This document shows, piece after piece, positions 1 to 5,601 of a DNA stretch of 16,424 nt; within the stretch, counting starts at the first letter, position 1, and each line of letters begins with the position of its first letter. The translations under genes were made by a program, and so were the position numbers. Source of the DNA: Clostridiales bacterium. GTDB taxonomy: Bacteria > Bacillota > Clostridia > Oscillospirales > Acutalibacteraceae. The stretch covers positions 1 through 16,424 of the forward strand of contig DYBQ01000050.1 in assembly GCA_019418545.1 (NCBI GenBank), written 5' to 3'. The notes beneath the pieces are model-generated. The model did not search any database. It was not told the origin of the DNA and saw only the letters and a list, made by a program, of their open reading frames with translations.

Positions 1-164
1 GGTTTTCCTCTGAAACTTTTAAAAATGTTAAATATGCACAATAAAATAGCGCAAATTTCCCTAATTGAATTTTCAGCATAATTTTTAGAAAAATATATAA
101 AAATCCCATAAGACTGCCGATTAGAGGGTTTTATAAAAGTTGCTGACGATAAATCCTTACCCCC
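1..164. other. AT-rich DNA upstream of glgP, no gene seen
   Basis: This stretch is AT-rich, with several A and T runs, and I see no convincing reading frame with a ribosome binding site on either strand. No strong terminator hairpin for an upstream gene is visible. It most likely forms the distal upstream region of the glgP promoter, possibly including an UP-element-like A/T tract, but nothing specific can be assigned. Confidence 0.4.
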
Positions 165-193
165 TTGTATCAGGGCCGGGTTTGGTATATAAT
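165..193 (+). promoter_or_regulatory. Sigma-A-type promoter for glgP
   Basis: A -35 box TTGTAT (165-170) is separated by exactly 17 bp from a perfect -10 box TATAAT (188-193). Transcription would start near position 200, giving a leader of about 150 nt before the glgP start codon. Spacing and -10 match are as expected for a housekeeping promoter; the -35 differs from TTGACA at two of its six positions. Confidence 0.7.
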
Positions 194-199
194 ACAAAT

Positions 200-350
200 A
201 AAGATTTTTTGATTTCAAAAGAGCTTTCCTGTTGTGCTGTCAATAATCGGGAAGGGGCTTCGCCGGAGAATCGGAGCTCCTGACAGGCGCGGAAAGGCTC
301 CGCCGGAATCGCCAACAAACTTAAAAACTGTGTTGGAGGTTTAGATTGTT
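200..350 (+). promoter_or_regulatory. GC-rich structured 5' leader of glgP
   Basis: Between the predicted transcription start and the glgP ATG lies about 150 nt that is much more GC-rich than the flanking DNA. It carries two imperfect direct repeats, about 251-273 and 292-311, each centred on a GGC-UYC-GCC mini-hairpin and ending in an AATCG-like tail. CGCCGGAG (261-268) can pair with the split element CTCC (277-280) and GGCG (286-289). A further hairpin, CCAACA (312-317) with TGTTGG (331-336), covers the first two bases of the GGAGG ribosome binding site (335-339). I do not recognise a known riboswitch class. It could be a regulatory leader or simply a stable mRNA 5' end. Confidence 0.4.
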
Positions 351-2822
351 ATGAACTATAATCTTTCCGTACCCCAGATTGAATCCTTGATTAAAGAGAA
401 GCTTTCCCACAATTTTGGCGTCAGCCCTGAAAATGCAACCAACGAGCAGTATTATAAAGCCGTTGCCCTCATCCTGCGGGATTTAATGGTTCGGGGCCGC
501 AATGAGTGTAAAGAAAAAGCTGAAAAAACGGGTACCAAAAAAGTATACTACCTCTGTATGGAATTCCTGCTGGGCCGTTCTCTGCGGAATAACCTGTATA
601 ACCTGCATTTGGAAGAGCCTTTCCGCAAGGCACTGGCCAACATGGACATTAAGCTCGACGCCCTGTATGAGCAGGAACCCGATGCCGGTCTTGGCAATGG
701 CGGTTTGGGCCGTCTGGCTGCCTGCTTTATGGATGGACTGGCTTCTCAGGGCTATTACGCCATGGGCTATTCCCTGCGGTATGAATACGGCATTTTCCGC
801 CAGAAGCTGGTGGACGGCTGGCAGACCGAGCTGCCCGATTTCTGGCTGCCCGGCGGCCGCGTGTGGATGCAGGAAGTTCCCGAGAAGTCGGTGGAGGTCC
901 ACTTCAACGGCCATATCGAGGAATACTGGAACAATCAATACCATATCGTCAACCATAAGGACTATACCAAGGTCACCGCAATCCCCTATGATTTGTATAT
1001 TGCCGGCAACGACGGCAAGGGCATCAGCGTGCTGCGGATTTGGAAAGCCCAGACCGACGAGTTTGACATGAAGCTCTTTAACGGCGGCAACTACATGCGC
1101 GCTATGGAGCAGAACGCCATGGCGGAGGTCATTACCAAGGTGCTGTATCCCGAAGATAACCATGTAGAGGGCAAGGGCCTGCGTCTGATGCAGCAGTATT
1201 TCCTGGTGTCTGCTACCATTCAGGATATTATCCGCCGTCATCTGTTCAGCAACCAGTCTCTCGATAACCTGCCGGAGCTGGCCGCTATCCATCTGAACGA
1301 TACCCACCCCGTGCTGGCAATTCCCGAAATGATGCGTATTATGCTGGATGAGTGCGGTTATGGCTGGGATGATGCTTGGAATATCGTTACCCGCACCATC
1401 GCTTATACCAACCACACCGTTATGAGCGAGGCACTGGAGTGCTGGGGTGTGGATATGTTCAAGATGTACCTGCCCCGTATTTATCAAATTGTGGAAGAAA
1501 TTAACCGCCGTTTCTGCGCTGATATGCACGCCCGTGGAGTAGATGGCTACAAAGTAGGCCGCATGGCTCCCCTTAATGATGGCTATGTAAAGATGGCCAA
1601 TTTGGCAGTTATCAGCAGCCATTCTGTTAACGGTGTTTCTCAGCTGCACAGTGATATTTTGAAGGATTCCGTTTTTAACGATTTCTATACCGAGATGCCT
1701 CACAAGTTCAAGAACGTTACCAATGGCATTGCACACCGCCGCTGGCTGAACCAGTCCAACCCCGAGTTGGCCGGATTGCTGGATGAACTGATTGGTACTG
1801 GCTATACTACCGATGCTAACCAGCTGGAAAAGCTGCTCCAGTACAAGGACGATGCAGCTGTATTGGCCCGTATGCAGAAAATTAAGCATGACAACAAAGT
1901 CCGTCTGGCAGAATATGTTGCTAAGAATTGTGGAGTAAAAATAAATCCCGATTCTATTTTTGATGTGCAGGTTAAGCGTATGCACGAATATAAGCGGCAG
2001 CATATGAATGCGCTGCACATTCTGGCAACCTATCAGTGGCTGCGTGAGAATCCCAATGCAGATTATACTCCCCACACCTATTTCTTTGGTGCAAAGAGCG
2101 CCCCGGGCTATTATTTCGCCAAGCAGATGATTCGGATGATTTACGCATTGTCTCAGGTTATCAATAATGACCCCCGCGTAAACGAAAAGCTGAAGGTTGT
2201 ATTTATGGAAAACTATCGGGTGTCTCTGGCTGAGCTGATGATTCCTGCAGCAGAAATCAGCGAGCAGATTTCCTTGGCTGGTACAGAAGCTTCCGGTACT
2301 TCTAACATGAAGTTTATGATTAACTCTGCGGTAACGCTGGGCACCTTGGATGGCGCAAATGTGGAAATTCACGAGTCCGTTGGCGATGACAATATCTTCC
2401 TGTTTGGTATGACCACACCGGAAGTGAATACACTGAAGCAAAATGGATATCATCCCTATGAATATGTGAATAATAATCCCGTGATTCGCCGTGCAATGGA
2501 AGAACTGCGCCGTGGCTTTGGCGGTGTGGACTTTAAGGATATTTATAATTCCCTGAGTAAAACAGACCCCTATATGGTACTGGCAGACTTTGAGTCTTAT
2601 TCACAGGTACAGCAGCGTGCTGCTCAGGCATATCGTGACCAGCGGCACTGGAGCCAAATGGGTCTGGTAAATACCGCTATGGCAGGCCGTTTTGCTGCTG
2701 ACCGGGCTATCAGAGAATATGCAGATAATATCTGGCATGCAAAACCAATCCCGGAAAATGTGACCGTAAAGCCGGCCAAAAAGGCAGCGGCCAATGTTTC
2801 CCTGTTTGAGCCTCAGAGATAA
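351..2822 (+). CDS. glgP: Glycogen/maltodextrin phosphorylase (GT35)
   Basis: This 823-residue protein is a PLP-dependent alpha-glucan phosphorylase, which removes glucose from the non-reducing ends of glycogen or maltodextrins as glucose-1-phosphate in the cytosol. The family signature EASGTSNMKF is intact, with the PLP-binding lysine at K654. Other typical segments are GLGNGGLGRLAACF (113-126), the AIHLNDTHP segment (312-320), NVTNGIAHRRW (455-465) and VQVKRMHEYKRQ (539-550). Length matches bacterial GlgP (about 750-850). The start is supported by GGAGG at 335-339, 11 nt upstream. No signal peptide is present. The C-terminal 20 or so residues, rich in Lys, Ala and Pro, form a short family-variable tail. 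The gene has its own promoter and terminator, so it is probably monocistronic. GlgP and MalP cannot be told apart from sequence alone, but the adjacent alpha-glucanase fits either role. Confidence 0.96.
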   Translation: MNYNLSVPQIESLIKEKLSHNFGVSPENATNEQYYKAVALILRDLMVRGRNECKEKAEKTGTKKVYYLCMEFLLGRSLRNNLYNLHLEEPFRKALANMDIKLDALYEQEPDAGLGNGGLGRLAACFMDGLASQGYYAMGYSLRYEYGIFRQKLVDGWQTELPDFWLPGGRVWMQEVPEKSVEVHFNGHIEEYWNNQYHIVNHKDYTKVTAIPYDLYIAGNDGKGISVLRIWKAQTDEFDMKLFNGGNYMRAMEQNAMAEVITKVLYPEDNHVEGKGLRLMQQYFLVSATIQDIIRRHLFSNQSLDNLPELAAIHLNDTHPVLAIPEMMRIMLDECGYGWDDAWNIVTRTIAYTNHTVMSEALECWGVDMFKMYLPRIYQIVEEINRRFCADMHARGVDGYKVGRMAPLNDGYVKMANLAVISSHSVNGVSQLHSDILKDSVFNDFYTEMPHKFKNVTNGIAHRRWLNQSNPELAGLLDELIGTGYTTDANQLEKLLQYKDDAAVLARMQKIKHDNKVRLAEYVAKNCGVKINPDSIFDVQVKRMHEYKRQHMNALHILATYQWLRENPNADYTPHTYFFGAKSAPGYYFAKQMIRMIYALSQVINNDPRVNEKLKVVFMENYRVSLAELMIPAAEISEQISLAGTEASGTSNMKFMINSAVTLGTLDGANVEIHESVGDDNIFLFGMTTPEVNTLKQNGYHPYEYVNNNPVIRRAMEELRRGFGGVDFKDIYNSLSKTDPYMVLADFESYSQVQQRAAQAYRDQRHWSQMGLVNTAMAGRFAADRAIREYADNIWHAKPIPENVTVKPAKKAAANVSLFEPQR

Positions 2823-2846
2823 AAAAACGTAAACATGATGAAACAA

Positions 2847-2896
2847 GGGCGGAGGCTTCTTCAGCATGGTGGCTGCTGAGGTTTCCGCCCTTTTTT
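2847..2896 (+). terminator. Rho-independent terminator of glgP
   Basis: GGGCGGA (2847-2853) pairs with TCCGCCC (2884-2890). An inner stem, TTCAGCA with TGCTGA, is separated from it by an internal loop. The hairpin is followed directly by six T residues. It begins 25 bp after the glgP stop codon and ends before the ribosome binding site of the next gene, so it isolates glgP from the GH13 gene. Confidence 0.9.
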
Positions 2897-2950
2897 CTTG
2901 TTGGATATAAAGTGAAAGAAAAGAATTTACCGTAAAGGAGTAAGTGGAGT

Positions 2951-4819
2951 ATGTTCCATTCCAGAAACCCGCAGTACCGCTCTCCTACTGGCGCAGTGGA
3001 AGCGGGAACAAAAGTACATTTTAAAATCAGTATGGACAGAGATTTGCGCTGTACAGCGGCAGCGCTGCTGATAGCGGATATTGCTGGAAAAGTAGAAAGA
3101 TATGGTATGTTCTGGTGTGGTATGAACGGCGACCACGCAGAGTGGTGGGAATGTGATTATCAACCGGATACGCCTGGGCTTCGATTTTATTGGTTTGAAG
3201 TGGACACATGGAGAGGGCGTATTTCACTAAACCGTACCTATGGAGGAGACGGGATTCTAAATGGTAAAGACCGATGGCAGCTGACAGTATACAGTAAAGA
3301 ATATAAGACGCCCGATTGGTTGGCAGGCGGGATTATGTATCAGGTTTTTCCTGACCGTTTTTTCTGCTCTGGAAAAAAGAAAGATAATGTCCCTGCTGAC
3401 CGGAAAATCCATCAAAATTGGAAAGAAATGCCCCAGTGGTGGCCGGACGAAACAGGGGAAATTACCAATAAGGACTTTTTTGAAGGGGATTTGAAAGGAA
3501 TTGAGGAAAAGCTCGATTATCTGGAATCGTTGGGGGTAACCTGCCTGTATTTAAATCCTATATTTGAATCCCATTCTAATCATCGTTATGATACGGCGGA
3601 CTATTCGCGCATTGACCCAATGCTTGGCACGGAAGAGGATTTTTGCAGCCTTTGCCAGTCAGCCAAAAAACGTGGAATCCGAGTTATTTTGGACGGTGTC
3701 TTTAGTCACACAGGCAGCGACAGTATCTATTTTAACAGGGAAGGCCGCTATCGCTCAGAAGGGGCGTATAACAGCAGAAATTCTCCTTTTTATTCCTGGT
3801 ATACATTCCGTCACTGGCCCGATGATTATGAATGCTGGTGGAACTTTAACACGCTTCCCAATGTGAATGAAACCAATGAAAACTATATGCACTATATCAA
3901 TGGGAAAAACGGCATCATCCGTAAATGGATTCGTGCAGGAGCCGCTGGATGGCGTTTGGATGTGGCAGACGAGCTTCCTGATGAGTTTTTGGACGCTCTC
4001 ACAAAGGCTGCCAAGGCGGAAAAACCGGATGCATTAGTGCTGGGAGAGGTTTGGGAAGATGCTTCCAACAAATGTGCCTATGGCCAGCACCGCAGATACC
4101 TGCTTGGCGGACAGCTGGACAGTGTGATGAACTATCCCTTCCGGGATGCAATTTTGGGTTTTCTGACAGGGGCAAATCCAGCGGATATGATGGAATGCAT
4201 TATGAATATTCTCGAAAATTATCCGCCCCAGACTATCCATATTCTCATGAACCATATCGGGACACATGACACAGAAAGAGCCCTTACTATTTTGGCAGGG
4301 GAACCGGTTCATGGACGGGGAAGAGAATGGCAGAGCTCTCAAAAGCTGTCCCCCGAACAGCGGGAAAGAGGAATCAAACTGCTGAAATTAGCTTCCCTGC
4401 TGCAATACACCCTTCCTGGAGTTCCTTGCGTTTATTATGGTGATGAAGCAGGAATGGAAGGGTATAAAGACCCCTTTAATCGCGGGACGTATCCCTGGGG
4501 AAGCGAAAATCAGGAGTTAATCGAATGGTATCGTACCCTTGGGAAAATAAGAAAATCCTGCCCGTCTCTAAAGGAAAGCGGGATGGTCCCTTATTTGGCA
4601 GAAAAGGAATGCTTTGCCTTTATGCGGATTGGAAAAGAGCAGGTAATATTGGTAGCGGTCAATCGTTCCAGTTGGGACCAATATCTGCACATTCCCTATG
4701 AATGGCATCAAGTGACGCCCCTTTTAGGAGCAGCGCCAGAAAACGGGCAGCTTCATTTGGGAGCATATGGTTATAGCTTGCTGTCTTTAAAGGCATCCCC
4801 GGAGGAAGATGGAGAATGA
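2951..4819 (+). CDS. Cytosolic GH13 alpha-glucanase (neopullulanase/alpha-amylase type)
   Basis: This 622-residue protein has an N-terminal beta-rich domain (about 1-120, resembling the CBM34-like domain of neopullulanases), a TIM-barrel with all four GH13 regions, and a C-terminal beta domain (about 540-615). Region I is LDGVFSH (D248, H253). Region II is GWRLDVADE with nucleophile D337 and R335. Region III is LGEVWE with acid/base E366. Region IV is GTHDTER with H439 and D440. The motifs QVFPDRF (131-137), HRYDTADY (211-218) and KDPFNRGTYPW (506-516) favour the neopullulanase/cyclomaltodextrinase group. It would hydrolyse alpha-1,4 and perhaps alpha-1,6 bonds in maltodextrins or glycogen. 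No signal peptide is seen, so it acts inside the cell, where GlgP could use its products. The start is supported by AAAGGAG at 2934-2940. It overlaps the next gene by 4 bp. The exact subfamily and product are uncertain. Confidence 0.9.
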   Translation: MFHSRNPQYRSPTGAVEAGTKVHFKISMDRDLRCTAAALLIADIAGKVERYGMFWCGMNGDHAEWWECDYQPDTPGLRFYWFEVDTWRGRISLNRTYGGDGILNGKDRWQLTVYSKEYKTPDWLAGGIMYQVFPDRFFCSGKKKDNVPADRKIHQNWKEMPQWWPDETGEITNKDFFEGDLKGIEEKLDYLESLGVTCLYLNPIFESHSNHRYDTADYSRIDPMLGTEEDFCSLCQSAKKRGIRVILDGVFSHTGSDSIYFNREGRYRSEGAYNSRNSPFYSWYTFRHWPDDYECWWNFNTLPNVNETNENYMHYINGKNGIIRKWIRAGAAGWRLDVADELPDEFLDALTKAAKAEKPDALVLGEVWEDASNKCAYGQHRRYLLGGQLDSVMNYPFRDAILGFLTGANPADMMECIMNILENYPPQTIHILMNHIGTHDTERALTILAGEPVHGRGREWQSSQKLSPEQRERGIKLLKLASLLQYTLPGVPCVYYGDEAGMEGYKDPFNRGTYPWGSENQELIEWYRTLGKIRKSCPSLKESGMVPYLAEKECFAFMRIGKEQVILVAVNRSSWDQYLHIPYEWHQVTPLLGAAPENGQLHLGAYGYSLLSLKASPEEDGE

Positions 4820-5346
4820 CCTTTCTTATCAATCTGATAAACCATCTTCCTGAATGGAAAGCAGAAACCATAAAAGAAGAAAACCTGCAGGACGCACTGG
4901 AAGTCTTAAACACCAATATTGCAGGTTATTATGCTGATACGCAGGAAGAACTTCCTACACTTGAAAACTTGCGGCAGGATATACAGGCGCTTCCGCCGGG
5001 ATGTACTTTGGAAGAAAAAGTTTTTATATTGTTATATAGGGATGATTCTCCCATTGCAATCATTGATTATGTAGAAAACTATCCTGATACTCGAAGCGGA
5101 TATATTGGATTGTTTTTATTAAGACACAGCGTTCAAAAACAGGGATTGGGAAAAAAACTGTTTGTTTCTTTAGAACAAGCTGCCATCAAAACAGGAAAGC
5201 AGCGCTTGGAGCTGGGATGCTATGAAGCCAACCATGCTGGCCTTGCTTTTTGGAAAGCCATGGGATTTGCGGAAATCGGCCGCCAGGGAAGAAAAGGCCG
5301 TGATGGAGTGGAAAGGCAGCTATTGTCGATGGAGAAAATACTTTGA
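4816..5346 (+). CDS. GNAT-family N-acetyltransferase
   Basis: This 176-residue protein has a GNAT acetyltransferase domain in its second half. A beta strand ending YIGLFLL (96-102) leads into the acetyl-CoA pyrophosphate-binding loop QKQGLGKK (107-114), which matches the Q/RxxGxG/A motif. The late motif EANHAGLAFWKAMGFAEIG (137-155) is also typical. The first 60 or so residues are helical and not recognised. The family transfers acetyl groups from acetyl-CoA to amines on proteins, metabolites or drugs; the substrate cannot be deduced. The ATG overlaps the GH13 stop (ATGA) and has GGAGGAAG at 4801-4808 within the GH13 coding end, so translation is probably coupled. No terminator lies between its stop codon and the tRNA promoter 20 bp downstream. 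Confidence 0.85.
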   Translation: MTFLINLINHLPEWKAETIKEENLQDALEVLNTNIAGYYADTQEELPTLENLRQDIQALPPGCTLEEKVFILLYRDDSPIAIIDYVENYPDTRSGYIGLFLLRHSVQKQGLGKKLFVSLEQAAIKTGKQRLELGCYEANHAGLAFWKAMGFAEIGRQGRKGRDGVERQLLSMEKIL

Positions 5347-5366
5347 CAAAAAAATTAAAAAAAGCA

Positions 5367-5395
5367 TTGACAATCTCTGAATTATGCGCTATAAT
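5367..5395 (+). promoter_or_regulatory. Consensus sigma-A promoter for tRNA-Arg
   Basis: A perfect -35 box TTGACA (5367-5372) and a perfect -10 box TATAAT (5390-5395) are separated by exactly 17 bp, the textbook sigma-A consensus. The start site should fall near 5402, about 19 nt before the mature tRNA 5' end. A strong constitutive promoter is expected for a stable RNA gene. Confidence 0.92.
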
Positions 5396-5399
5396 AGTG

Positions 5400-5418
5400 A
5401 AGCTGTTTGAAACAGCTT
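5400..5418 (+). repeat. Perfect inverted repeat in the tRNA leader
   Basis: AAGCTGTTT and AAACAGCTT flank a single central G, giving a 19-bp palindrome at the predicted transcription start. It ends 2 nt before the first base of the mature tRNA. It could form a short leader hairpin near the RNase P cleavage site, or be a DNA site overlapping the start of transcription. Its function is unknown. Confidence 0.6.
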
Positions 5419-5420
5419 AT

Positions 5421-5497
5421 GCGCCAGTAGCTCAGCTGGATAGAGTGTCTGACTACGAATCAGAAGGTCAGGGGTTCGAGTCCCTTCTGGCGCGCCA
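5421..5497 (+). tRNA. tRNA-Arg (anticodon ACG)
   Basis: This is a complete 77-nt cloverleaf. The acceptor arms GCGCCAG (5421-5427) and CTGGCGC (5487-5493) pair fully. The discriminator is G5494 and the CCA end is encoded (5495-5497). The anticodon stem TCTGA (5448-5452) with TCAGA (5460-5464) encloses loop CTACGAA, with anticodon ACG at 5455-5457. The T-loop TTCGAGT is canonical. In bacteria A34 of this tRNA is normally deaminated to inosine by TadA, allowing it to read CGU, CGC and CGA. It is a single tRNA with its own promoter and terminator. No integrase or attachment duplication is visible, so there is no evidence that this copy is an integration site here. Confidence 0.98.
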
Positions 5498-5501
5498 TGA
5501 T

Positions 5502-5535
5502 AAAAGGCCAACAATTTGTTGGCCTTTTATTTTTT
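5502..5535 (+). terminator. Terminator of tRNA-Arg
   Basis: AAAAGGCCAAC (5502-5512) and its perfect complement GTTGGCCTTTT (5518-5528) flank a 5-nt loop and are followed by an A and six T residues. The hairpin begins only 4 nt after the encoded CCA, typical of a single-tRNA transcription unit. Confidence 0.93.
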
Positions 5536-5548
5536 GCATAGAGATATT

Positions 5549-5586
5549 AAAACGTCTGGCGAGGGATTGCTCACCAGACGTTTTTT
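5549..5586. terminator. Second hairpin terminator, possibly bidirectional
   Basis: AAAACGTCTGG (5549-5559) pairs with CCAGACGTTTT (5574-5584). An inner GAG/CTC closes a 6-nt loop, with one mismatch between the two stems. Six T residues end the plus-strand copy. It lies between the tRNA terminator and the end of the minus-strand GH116 gene, 16 bp from that stop codon. It is a good backup terminator for plus-strand transcription and may also end the GH116 message, although the T-run on the minus strand is short and interrupted. Confidence 0.75.
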
Positions 5587-5601
5587 ATCATTTTATATTT
5601 C

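Noticed and set aside
483..2453. Long open frame of 656 codons antisense to glgP
   Set aside because: The plus frame encodes a complete phosphorylase with its PLP motif. The antisense product has no recognisable domain, and no ribosome binding site was identified for it; it is a by-product of codon bias in glgP.
5421..5497. tRNA-Arg as an integration site for a mobile element
   Set aside because: No integrase, no repeated 3' tRNA end and no foreign-looking genes follow; the next feature is the tRNA's own terminator.
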